DNA of 64,000 nt from the NCBI GenBank assembly GCA_013397865.1, contig VZTI01004400.1, positions 2,870,500 to 2,934,499 on the forward strand. Direction: 5' to 3'. The DNA comes from Struthidea cinerea (lineage: Eukaryota > Chordata > Aves > Passeriformes > Corcoracidae). Below are positions 10,436-22,906 of this stretch, piece by piece. Positions within the stretch are counted from its first letter, which is position 1. Every line of letters starts with the position of its first letter. The notes under the pieces are model-generated. The model did no database searches, was not told where the DNA came from, and saw only the letters and a list, made by a program, of their open reading frames with translations. Made by a program: the position numbers and the translations under genes.

Positions 10436-13400
10436 TGTCCATGCTTCCTGATTTCCTACACTGCAAGAGAACAAAATTTCAATGGAAATCATTTATAAAG
10501 GATGCAGCATTTGGTGTTGTCAGATATATTTTATAGCCAGATTCCTTATGTAGTCAAAGCTGATCTGAGTAAGGGCTGAGAAATTCAAATACATGCCATG
10601 CATTGCATCTAGCATTTCCATAGTTATTAAGAAAATTGTGATCCTATTGATCTGCACATTAGCTTGCAGTTCTCCAAAAATGAAGTCTGTGACATTTACT
10701 TCTCCAGAAAAATTTGTGCATTGGCCTTTGCATGTTATTTGACAGCACAAATACTTATGTTTAATTTAACTGACCAGCCCATTAAATGGGAATCACATTA
10801 TTCATGAATAATCAATGTTCAGCTGGTGGTCCAGGGTCTGAAGAACATTACATTTGTCCTGATTTCAAACTGGGATGGATAGTTATTGTAAAGCAATATT
10901 GCAGACGATTAGTTACCAAGTGTTGTTTTGGTCAAAGCCTAGCCCTGAGCAGGGAGCTGAGAAACCATGTTTCCCTGGTATTAAGGTGTCAGAAGGGAAC
11001 TTGCACTCCTTGAAAAATGATCTTTCCCATAAGTTAGTGGTGCACAAGACAATTGCCCTCTTCTAGAAGTCTTTGGGAAATAGGGGAAGTGTGCAGTGTG
11101 AGGGAGGGAGAGTCCCCGAGTCCCTGTGACTGCTTTAGTTGGGTTTCAGGTATGGTGTGAAAAGGGTAGGGCAAACCTCTGCCTTCTGTCATCCACACTG
11201 TGGTTCTCTTCCAAGCTTTTTGCTTTTGTGCCTGTGCTTCCCATCCCCCACTCTTCTTCGTGTTATCATTACAAGATGAATGTGGAAATTCAAGATCTTG
11301 GCCCTGGAGCCTGCAATTTGTTGGCTGTACTGGACCAGGCAGGGCTGAAGATATTTCACAAACTTAGAAAGAACCAAGAACTCCTGAATGGTTTTATAAT
11401 TTTTGATGGTGATTTTAATGTCACTTAAAATAAGCAGTAAGTCTCATGACACTGTTCCGTAGGAAAAACACAATACTTCTGTTTAGAAATATTCTAATTT
11501 TCCATTGACACGACAAGTTTGTACCTGTTTTCATACCAAGTTTTCTCCTTTGCCCCACCCTCCATATTTTTGCTGATTCATATGTGATTACTGCTAACTT
11601 AATACTAGATAGATTAATTTATTTGTACTTCAGATACAGTTTTCATCTCATTTATAGGTAAGTCCAGTATGCTCAGCCTTTTAAAAGTATAACTTTTTCT
11701 ACAACTTTAATTAGATTTGGTTTCTTTTGCAAGTATTTTATTACTATTTTCTTTCAGTTCTGACTTGGCAAAACATCTGTGTGTTTGGCCCACTTCTTAA
11801 AGAAGTGTGACTTTTTCTGTTCTAATTGGTTTAATTCCCTGTACATTTCCAAAATACCACTTAGTGAAAACCATCCACAAAGACAAAGTCTGTTATTTAG
11901 CAGCAGCATTTAAGATAGCAAAGATCAGCTTCCATGTGGACAGAGCCTTTGGATCAAACAGGAGGAACGGGCTAGGAGATTGTATGACTGTGAACAGATG
12001 AAATCATGTGACGGGCTTTATTGCTGGTGAAATCTGTTTCCACTTGCTGCCACCCACTAATTTGACAATAGATTGCATCATGTGGTTGCAGCAACTGAGA
12101 TGAGTAGCAACCATTTTAAAATGCTTTCCTTAAAGGGGAAAACACCCTACTAAAGCAGCGGAACAGAGAGGCAGTGTTGTGAGCACATTTTAAATTTTAG
12201 ATAAATGCAGTTGATTGCTGCAGTAGGTTAAATTTAACATAACCCAAGTATTCAGTGAGGAGCTGTGTATTAGCCAAAATTTGTTTATTGAGAGATTTTC
12301 CTTAGCGGACAAAAACAGCTAGGAGGTTTGTTAACAGTACTTTAGCTCATCCTAGAATTGCAATTACCACCTAAGTGCTGTATGGCAAACACACAACATT
12401 TTTCAAAGCAGAAAAATAAATAATAATGAACCCTTAGCTTAAAAATGCAATTCTCTCTGTGTTCTTTTCTTGTAAAGAAAAATCTACATTTCAAAGGAAT
12501 ATTTTCTTACATATGGAAATGCTTATTTTCTAGCTACTGAAGATCTGCCAGGAAATATTAGAGAATATCATGTTCAGAGTTTTAGAAGGCAAATTGCTTC
12601 TGCATACGCTGTATCTAGCAGACAGCTTTATGGTGCTCTTTACCTGTCTGTCACAACATCATCAGTTTTTCCAAAGTACCTGAAGCCTTTGAAAGTTAAG
12701 GAGTGTAGCAGTATACCTTCACATGTATTTAGCAATGCTAATCTGATTAGCAAGTAAATACCAACTACAGTTTTACGTGCTTTAAACCCAATTATTAAAT
12801 GTTCCTTCATGGAGGACAAAAACAACTTTGAAAGTAAAAACTGGCTTCAGCGTATGAAGATGAATTTTAAAGAGCACTAATCAAAGCACATTTTATCATG
12901 GCTGTGCACCTTTAAAAATGAATTTCAGATGGACTTTATTGTCTTAATTTATATCCTATGGAAGCAAGGAGAGCCACCTTAGCTGTGGAAGATTTGGCAT
13001 TTCAGATATAAACACTGACTTTAAAACATCTCAGCAGCGTTTTCAGATTGTCACAGTGAGCAGAAACATCCATGTTGTCAGCCAGATGGGAAATTTCATA
13101 TGCGTTTCTCAAACCAGTTAATTTTCTTCTTCAGTGCAGAGAAGCCAAGAGCTAATGCTGAGGTCTGGGACATACTTTCAATTGCTTTTTGTGTCAAATT
13201 CCATGCACCCAGAAAGCCTGACTCTTTTTTTTTCTTTGGTTTTATTTTTGAGAGAAACCAGTGCATTTCTGGCATTTTATTCTCAATCTGGTTTAAACCA
13301 TTCTAGTATTCTGATGGAAAAAACATTTCTTTGAAACTGTCAGAATAATTTGAAAATCTGATTCAGAAATAAAAATGGAGTTCTCCTTCTCCTTATATTC

Positions 13401-16400
13401 CATACTGAGACAAATTTTAACTGCTTGAGGAAGAGCTGCAGAAATGCCCTATGGTCCTTGAGGAAATTTTCATCACTGCATTTACCACTTATTTGGTGTA
13501 CCCCTTGTTTTTACAAGTCACACAAGAAAAATATTCTCGTACCTCTGTCTGTTTGCTGCTTGGTCTCTTTCCTTACCAGTACATTTTTTAACTTGCTTTT
13601 TCTTCACTCCACATTATAGAGTCAAGATCAGTTTTATTTATTGGGTCAGCATAATGCAAATAAATCTCTGCTGTTGGTTACTGCTTAACGCCTGCGAGAG
13701 AGCAAGCCCAGCCTCCCTGCCCCTGCATCTGCTAACCAGGGAGGGGCAGCCACCCTGGGGAGATCTCCTGAAGGCAGCGATGGCCCAGGGCAGCTTTTCA
13801 GAGAAGGAGGAAAATTAATTCAAACCCAAAGCTTTTTGAGGAGATGGTTCTTGCAGGCAGGGGTGAGGAGTCAAGGGAAGCACCAAGTGGGATTTGAAAA
13901 TGAAGCACGTAGAAACTGTTCCTTGGGAGCGCAACCATTGTAATGCACTTGGTGTCCACACTCAGATTTTAGAAGCAGATTTTAGCAAAGTTCAGAACAA
14001 CAAAATTTCCTGATACTTAATTGTTATGAAAGCACATTTTTGAAAAGCAACAATAGAGGAAGACCATCACAGGTTCGGAAATTATGAGAAAACCTTAAAA
14101 ACATCTAGGTCTTATTTTTTAATCACTACAACCAGAAATCCTGCGTGGAACACCAAACAAAAACAAAACCCCCCTCCCTAACTGCTGTTTCTACATGTCA
14201 TGAGTGGGTTTTGAGCAAATGAAATGCAATTGCAAGGGCAAAGAAAACATGGGATTTCTTATTCCACATGAAACTCCTTTTGTGTTCACAAAGAGGAATT
14301 GTGGCCGTCTTACAGAAATGCCACCACACCGAATGTATTTAAGAAATGATTGACAGCTTGGTGATACCTTTACCTGCAGTGCACCGTGTTGTGTGCTTCC
14401 ACAATGCCGCCAGTTTTGATGGTAATGATTAGTAGGCGTGTAATTCAAAGCAATACCAGCATTAACCTCGCTCAGCTTGGCGTCCAGACAATGGAGGAAA
14501 ATAAGGTGTAGGTTTCAGTCTGGTAAAAGAGAACAAAACAACTTACTAACCCCCTTTTAATGAATATAGTGTTCAAACGACTGTTAAAGAAATAAAGATT
14601 TTTCATATTCTGTCATGAGATCCCTATGCACCAGGCTAAACAGCACAGCTGACCAAGAGATGACTATGATTCAGTTTTATTGTGGGTGGGCTAACCTCAA
14701 AAGATGCAGCAGGTCTTTTCAGTTCACAGACGGATAAAATTACCTATATGCTTATGTAACCTCTATTCAAACCTCCTGCAAGCCAATGGAACTTCCACTC
14801 ACGCTTATAAAGCTAGCCATGTGTCGAAGGATTTTTAGGACCAGAACGTAAAGTTTGCCCCAGTTCGTAACCTGGAAATAATATTAATTCTGTCCCAAGT
14901 AACTCTGGGATGTAAGTGGTTTCGGATAAAAAAAAAAGTAAACATGAAAGAAAGGCAATTATGTCTTCAAGTCACCACAAAAATTCTTGCAAGAGAAATT
15001 TTGGAGATTCTTTGGCAGTAAAAAATGTGTTGCCTTTATTCAGTATCACTTGTTTTTCATGATGAATGCAGCAATGTGAACCTCATGCCTATTTTTTTGC
15101 TAAGATTTTCATCCTTTACAGGTCCTTACACTCAACAGTCCTACGAGATTCAGCACTATTGCTACAGTTTTTCAAGGTTGTGCATAGAGCCTCAAAGTGT
15201 TGGCTTGGATCTCTACTGGAATTTGCATACAGCCTTGCTGATTGTGTCTCTTCTCAAAAGTTTATTCAGTTTTTAACTTTGCAGTTGTTTTGCTTCACTT
15301 TTGCCTTTTTGGGGTGCATGTGATCCTTCTGACATGTCAGGTAGGTGCTGCAGCCGTCCCCTCCCACTGTCTCTGCATGGAGCTCCCATGGAGCTAGCTC
15401 TGGGAAGTGTCCTTTAGCTTTACCATGAGGAAACCTTGTTCCTCTCAAGGACTGCAGGGCCTTTGGGTCAGGTCCCACAAAACCTTTCATTCAGATTCCT
15501 AATTCAACCAGATCTGAAACCCTACATTGCACAAATTGTACCATTACTCAGGAAAGGATTGGTGGAACCTTTTCCGATTTTGGAGACAGAGGCGCAGGTC
15601 CCCTTGCTCATGTGGCACTGACAAAAAGAGGGTGATCCAGGCACGAGCTGGCATTCAGCAGCTGCTGCAGGTATCCACTGCCCAGCTGCATGGGAGTGAG
15701 GGGCCCGTCTGAGGTGCTGAGAAGAGCCCCACATAGTCTATGGTGCAAGTACGGGAGCATCATCTAAAGGTGGGATTTTGAGCTGTGAAATGTGGCATTC
15801 CCAGGACTGGGTACTGGACCCAGCCCAGCCTCTTTGTCTAAAAGCAGCCCAATAAGGCTCAGGTGCCAGAGCAGAGGCAGAGATGAGGAAGGGAGGAAGG
15901 TTGCAACTCTTCTCAGTCATTGTCAATCTGTTTGGTATGAGGAAAAAGTACAGAAAAAGTTGACATCACTGAGACACTCAAGACCTTTAAGACAGCTTTG
16001 CTTCAGGGAACTGAAAGGACTGAAAGTCACTGACTGATTCAGTGAACTGTTCTGAGGTAAGAATTTAGGAGATACTTTGATTTTTTTTTTTCTTTTTCAT
16101 TTCACCTTTTGAGCAGCTAGACAGAAATGGCACTGATGAATCATTAGGGTATTTTGCTCATTAATCTGGGAAGCTGCATGACTTACTGAAAAGTCAAAAA
16201 AAGACATTTTATCTTTGTCAGTGCGTACAGATGTTTAGGTGCTGTTGCAATGCTAACTGTTGCTCTTGAGGTCTTGGCCTCTGTACAAAAGACTCTCACT
16301 TCTGACTCATAAGGACCTGGACTGTACCGAAGAATGATTCTCTGTGCTGATGAGAGGCAGTAGAAGAAAGTATGGTGGCCAGACAGGAAAGATCACGGAA

Positions 16401-18161
16401 ATTACATGATTAGGTTAGATGTTAAGTGGGCTCTAAAGATTTAAGCTTATGACTGCTGCTGTTGTTTAACAAAATGATTATGAGTGTTTATAAAGAAGAC
16501 AAATTCCATCGAGTGGAAGAAGAAGGACTTAGAAAATATAAGCACAAAGGCATTTGCCCAAACCTCCCCAAGTTCTGTGTGGATGGTGGGAATGAGAAGA
16601 GCTGGACAGCAGGAGATGCTTTCCTAGTGTGTAGAATGTGACCAATAATAACTGTTAAGAACTTTTATTAATCGTACTGAGGAGCTGCATATTCACAGAA
16701 CTGTTCTTTATTTTTTTCTTCTTGTTCGTTTTATCCCTTACTTCTTATTTCTCAATTTTAAGGGGAAAACCCCCACCATTTTTCAACAAACTAGATTCTA
16801 AAAAATGGGAAAATTCTGGTGGTTCTGATCTGCATCAGAGATCATTGCAATTACTCCTAGTACTCCTCATCATTTACTAGGGATGCATGAAAAGGACAGT
16901 TTTGCAGTTTATGCTATCATTCTTAGCAGAAAGTACAAGATGCTGAAGCCTGGGAGATACTAGGAAGAAGAAATTGTCTACAAAGCATAATGACTCATGT
17001 ACATCATTCTTTGCAAACTTTTATTCGTAGTATTTTGAAGGAGTGCAACTTGCTTTGGAGAAGCTGGATAACATCTTAGTTAATTTACTGATGGTATAAT
17101 TCACTTTATTTCCACTTCTTCCCTTAAAATCTCATGAATTCTCTTTCAAACCCTGAGTACCATGTGGCTTGAAAAGTGTAATCAAATGCATTTGCAGTGG
17201 TAGTTCCTCTTCTTCCTTCCGTGTTTGCTTTGACATTTTTTAGTATATTTTTAAGGGTCTAGATAGTGGCTTGTATGTTTTTTTTATTTTACTGATTTGG
17301 GCAAATACTCAAGTTCAAATTACTGTGCATGGATGATTCCTTTGAACTCACAAAGTTGGAAACCACACCGGGGCTTTCAAAGCCAAACTGATCATGACTA
17401 TCCCAAACCTTCAAGCTGAAACGTACAGCCGGTGAAATGCTGCAAAAGCAACAGTGTAATTGTAGTATTTTTAATGGAAAACTGCTTGTAGAGGGGCAGG
17501 TAATGTCTACAAAGGAGTGTCTACACAAGGGTGATAGCAGTGCCCTTGTATTGTTGGAAGAACTGGTCTAACCTGACTAACGGAAGTTCAGGATTTTATC
17601 TGGCTTCAAAATTAAGTGTGGATGAAGGCATAACCTATAACATTTTGTAGTTCAAACAAAAATAAATTTCTCAGTTCTATGTCTGCAACATTGTGTTTCT
17701 ATAAAATAACCATGTTTACCTGTCTTGAAGATTATCACATTGAAAGGTATGATTTGTTCAGAGAGCACTGTAATGGGGCTGGATAGGTACCATCCATAAA
17801 CAGAGACTTACTTGTAAAAACACTTTTTTACTGAGAAGTAATGGCTGCTCAGTTTACTGTTTCCAGCAGCTTCAAACAGCTGGCATTGTTTCAATTATAG
17901 TGAGCAGGACTTCCTTTCTCTTATGAGGTGAAAGAGCTGTCATATTTTTCTATAAAGAAAAAGAGGATGGGTAAGATATAATTATTATTATTATTTGCAA
18001 GATTGTGAGAAAGGGCAGGTTACCAACCCTGAGATGGTACAGACCTCACTCTTACCGCTTATGAGGTTGCCTGCACAAAGCCTTGCTCAAATCAATGGGC
18101 TTGAAAAAGGAGTAAAATCACTGCAAGTCTGGTTACATTTTGGGCTCTGTTGATTAAGAGA
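10436..18161. other. long AT-rich intergenic or intronic stretch, no gene seen
   Basis: There are no exons, RNA genes or confident mobile elements in these 7.7 kb. The largest open frames (100 codons at 11126-11428, 85 at 14191-14448 and 15066-15323) have no domain content and overlap frames on the other strand. A modestly GC-richer patch occurs at about 13680-13800 and another at 15330-15720. Small T-rich runs occur near 16079-16095. An (ATT)n run lies at 17979-17995. Confidence 0.55.
17979..17995. repeat. (ATT)n microsatellite
   Basis: Five consecutive ATT-type units in an AT-rich setting. The tract is short. Confidence 0.85.
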
Positions 18162-18198
18162 GCTGTAATGTACATTTGATTAAATGGTACATTACAGC
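18162..18198. repeat. near-perfect 37-nt hairpin (16-bp stem)
   Basis: The left arm gctgtaatgtac (18162-18173) is the exact reverse complement of gtacattacagc (18187-18198). The next four bases, attt (18174-18177), pair with aaat (18182-18185). This leaves a four-base loop gatt and one bulged G at 18186. In total there are sixteen pairs with a single bulge. Pairing stops at the outer edges, and no target-site duplication or known terminal repeat is obvious. It could be a tiny palindromic element remnant, a cruciform-prone site, or an inverted duplication formed by template switching. Confidence 0.85.
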
Positions 18199-19155
18199 CT
18201 CAAAGCTCAGGAAAACCACTAAGTCATCATCCTATCTGTCATTCCTGGGCTGCTTTGAACCCAAGCGTGCCCTGCTTACATGAATTAGAGTTGATAGAAA
18301 GGACTGACCCGATTTATGAGGGACATGCAACCCACAATATAGAGAATAGAGAGTACTGCAACAACTCCCTTCTCTGTCTCAACACGCCCATTTTCCTACT
18401 GATTCTGTGGGCTGTGGAAACAGAAGCTTCTACACCAGTTGTAAAGCTGGTTGAAAATGGGAGCTTCTGCGAAAAAAGATGGGCACATGAACCATTTCTT
18501 GGTTTTTCCTCTAACTGGGAGAATTGTCTCACCTGGGACTTTCCTCTATGGACAATTCCTGTATCCATTTCAGGCAGCACACAGAAGCCTTGCCTGGTCA
18601 TATTATTTTGCCTAGGAAATGTCAGGCTTAACTATAAATAATGACAATAGCATTTAGCTATTAACCTGCCAAAAGTAGGATTTTTTACTGTTAAATTAAA
18701 ATCTAAAAAAATAACCAGGAATCAAGATGCAGTTACATTATGTTTGCTTGAACTTTCCTTAATGTTTCAATTCAGAAGTAAGTTCTTCTGATGAATGACA
18801 AATTAACCACCATGTTACAAAAATAATACCATGAGAATCCCACAGCAAGCAGAAATCTTTTCTTGCAGAATATTTTTCCTGTGATGCATTGTAGTATTTT
18901 TTCCCTAACACATACCTGTTACACACCTGAGAAGTATATAACTCCTAAAGAAGGTTGTACCATTATTTACAAATTAAATGTGTATTAATTGAAAGCAGCA
19001 TCTGAGACTAGAAATAACTTAAGCAGTGACAATTTCTAAGAGGTTATCTCAACACCTATTTTTCTGTTACTAATGAAAAAGTCTTGTTGTTACCATAGAA
19101 ACTGGCATATCTCTACCTACACTTCTCAAAGAAACACACCAATATACTAATTTTT

Positions 19156-19190
19156 GTATGTGTGTGTGTGTATGTCTATGTGTCTCAACA
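19156..19190. repeat. (TG)n-type microsatellite, interrupted
   Basis: A core of TGTGTGTGTGTG with TATG and TCTATG interruptions, about 35 bases in all. Confidence 0.85.
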
Positions 19191-22100
19191 AGTGCTTGAA
19201 GGTCATCCTGAATCCTGTTAATAAGTGGGGAAAGAAATGAAGCAGCATTAAGTGACAGTTGATTGAAAACAAGCCTGAAAATCAAACTGATAGACAAACC
19301 TCACCAGAAAAAGTTGTTCTGCAGTTCAGACAAAGGTCCCTATCCTGCCAGCTACTTTGCGTTTCCCAAATCCCCCGCACCCATGAAGTTACTTTGGGTT
19401 GGGATCAATTTATCCTTGCAGTGAACGTTTCAAAAGATAACAGTAAAGAAGGGAAGGTTTGGGATTTTTTTCCAGAAATGCTCATTTGAAAGAAATTTTC
19501 ATTTGCTACTAACGGGTCAGATCAATAACTCACATCACTGTTTTTAATTTTATGCACAAACATCAGAGTAGCAGATTTTTCTTTATTTCCTTTTTGATAT
19601 GGTTTCCACCTTCATTAGAGAAAAGCTAATCCATCACAACCCCTCTGTGCTCTGGAAGGAAATTATTTTAGCTGGCAAAAGTGAGACAGTTAAATCAGGT
19701 CCCTATTTAATTTTTACTAATTCTATCGTTCTGCTCGTCACTTGGATACCATCCTGAGGGAAGGGAGAACGCTCAGGTTGTTGCTATGTAGAGTGCAAAG
19801 GAAAACATTTACAGCAGAACCATCAAGTAAATAAATACAGTTACATCTTTAAATGTATGTTTGTTTCTTTTTTGTCTCTTACTTTTAAACACATATAGCC
19901 TCTATCTTTTCTGGCTCTCCATGTGCTACCTGTGTGATCCCCAGATTCTGTTCTGTAAAGTGCTGGGTTGCTTATGTCAATTTGAACACATTTTGATGAG
20001 ACAAAAGGAAGGGAATTTTTATTTTGAGGACTTACTTCTTCATATATTGAACCAATGAAGCACGATTATGGCTAGAGTTGGATTATAGTCTGGACTCAGT
20101 ATACTTAAAGGATTTTAACAAGCTCCAGCTTCCAAGGATAACTAAAAATTGCATTGCAGCATAAAACCCACACAGCAACAAATCTGTCTGGGCATTACAA
20201 ATAGATTTTTATTTATGAATGTACTTAAGCATATGAACTTCATAAATTTCTCTTCCTCATTAGCTTACAAAGGGATTGCATGTTATGGTTTGCTACAAAA
20301 TGCAATATTGGCCACATACAAACTAGCCTGACAGAGAAGCAAAAAACAGTAGGAAAAGTTTTTCAGTTGGAGTTTTGAGGAGGCTGTTGGGGTAGTGATC
20401 TGAAAGCAACTTTTTTCATCTGTACTTGCAATGAAAGAGGGAAAAATATTGCTCTCAAATGCTGCCTGCATGACCTTGGTGTGTCTGTACAGAAAGCCCT
20501 CAGGGATATGCAAGTAATTAAATATCATAGAATTTTGAAACTACAAAAATGGATTTATGTGAAATTCCCAAGGAAATTCAATTGAGTTATGTGGCCCCAG
20601 AACTCAACTGAATTTGTGTTTGCTATTTTCTTTGTTTTTCTTGCAAAGTCTTGTACTCCTTGAGAATCACGGAAAGGAGGGAAGGATGTGAAATGGGTGA
20701 GAATAGGGCTGCATGAGACTTACTAATCTCCAAGTGAGGGCTTTAAAAGATTTTTTTGCTTAGGTAAAAGCTGAGAGCAACCTGACAGGCCAACAAAACT
20801 AACAAAAGGTCTTGGGCCTACTGTGGCAAGTGTTGGAGCACCTCACAGTGAGTACTATCCTAGGATACTCTTAGGGTTCACAGCTTTGAATGAACTCCAG
20901 CTAGGGAGTGGAAAGGTTTTTTACATTCTAAAGCTAACTGAAATCTCAAATGCTGTCTCCTTCTTGGATTTAGGATGCAGTCCGCAGCCTGCAGCTTCAC
21001 ACTGCTGAATGAGTAGCTGTCAAAACTTAAAGCTCTCCAAGGTTTATGTACCTGAACTCCAGAAGGTGACCATGGCAGCCTTCAGTGTACTACAGGACTT
21101 ACTCAGGGAACAGGAAACTGGGTTTTACATCAGATAGTGCTTGAATTCACAGCACTCTCCATAAGGAATGTTTTGAACCATCAAGCTGTAGATAACAACT
21201 GAACTAGTTTCCACGTCACCATAATGCAAAGATATTGACTTGGATGTTTTGGGATAATTTTAGAATGGCCAATTAAATAAAAGTACTATGAATCTAAGTA
21301 TTTTGATGTTGATGAGTTTGTAGCATTTGCAGAAAAACATTAATTAGATTTTTTTTCCAAGTTCTCATGTGAGTATAGGTTTTACAATGTAGCAATTTGG
21401 CTGAAATTTTGGACTCAAAAACTTTCCCAATCACAAACTTACATTCAGTGGAAACACTCAGGTTACACCTTATTTCATGCTTCAACCATGCAAAACCATT
21501 AAGTCTGCTATAGTGTTTCAGCACAAACCCATAAATCACCTTGAGAGTAGTTGAAAGGCCACAGAATTAGTGACCCTACTCTAAGTTTTGAATTCACAGC
21601 AAAACTGCAAACCAATTAGCTTTCATCTTAGACTTTTTGTGCAGGTCTCTTCAGACATTAGCCCCGTTCTTTAACTGTATCCCTGCATCTTCCAAAATGT
21701 AAGAGAAAAAGCTTTGAGTAAACAAAAGCCACAAATAGAAAATAGGCATACACTGTATGAAAAGGGCTGTTTGGGATCTGTCAGAAGGTGATTAACCTAA
21801 AATTAAATTAGTAATCCCAAGATTGTGCTATAATTTAGGACATCTCAGTATGAGAAACGAGTGAATAATTTTTGAGAAAATTGTATTTTCTCTTTCAGAG
21901 AGTGTCTTGAACAATTGAATACAGGAGAAATGGAAACACTGTGGAAACACCCCAGTCTGTTCCACCAGCAATATCACAAGGCAGTCAGGTCAGAGAATAG
22001 CTCACTTGGATGTAGAAGAACTGACTTGTATTTTGAGCAGCTGAAGATTGATTTCAGTATGTTTGTCTCTGGGGATTGCATTTTTAGCATGTTAGAATAC

Positions 22101-22893
22101 AGTACTCTGAGTGTATGTGCAATTCAAATATGAGTCACGTTTGTTTCAATACATATATGCCATCTTCATGTAACGTGAGCAGCAGCAAACAGGAAAAAAA
22201 TGCATTTTTGCATATGTATGTGCTTGAACATTGTTTAGACATCCTCAGAAATGGAGTATAAAAGTCTCCAAAATATTCTGTTCTACCCCACAAGGAACAG
22301 ATTAGAGTTGTTAACTGAATCTGTTCACAGTGAAAACACACACTGTGGATGCCCAGTTGTAAAGACAGAAATCCTGATTCATTCCTGTTAAACAGAGATG
22401 TGGAAGAAATCCATGTTGCCGTCCATGTGTGGATAACAACCATTCCCTTATCCTAGCCATCTTGTACTTTGGCTGATGGGGATAATAAATTTTAAGTATG
22501 TTTCAATGCCAGATTGTTGTGGCATAATCAAGTCCCTAAAATGATATGCAAATTTTTGAAGCTGAAGGCAGAAGACCCTGTTTTTACAAGGTTGAACCAG
22601 GTAGGGAAAGATTCTTCCAGTCAAGCAGTATTTGCCTTAACTAGAAAAAATGTTTGCTTAATTTTTTTTGCATTTAACCAAAGGCAAACTGTTGTTAACA
22701 GATGCTGGTTGGCTGCAGGATGGCGGCTTGAGAGCATGTTAGTAAATATTCTTGACAACAAACTTTTTTAACACAGTCAAGAGAAACCTTTAGTGCAGCC
22801 AATATATCTGCAGAATTCACTCAACATGCTCAGATGTAAGTCATCTTCTGTCTCTTTACAAGCAAAGAAACCACACAGTAAAAAAAGCTAAGC

Positions 22894-22906
22894 AAAAAAA
22901 AAAAAA
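22894..22906. repeat. poly-A tract
   Basis: A run of 13 A within an A-rich stretch that begins near 22880. No recognisable retroposed sequence precedes it. Confidence 0.8.

Noticed and set aside
15780..15860. CCCAGGACTGGGTACTGG resembling the CR1 CCCAGGGCTCAGTATTGG segment
   Set aside because: The resemblance is confined to about 20 bases, and the neighbouring CR1 residues are not recovered in any frame.
20520..20545. AAATATCATAGAATTTTG resembling a CR1 end on the minus strand
   Set aside because: The match is under 20 bases in AT-rich DNA with no continuation into CR1 sequence.
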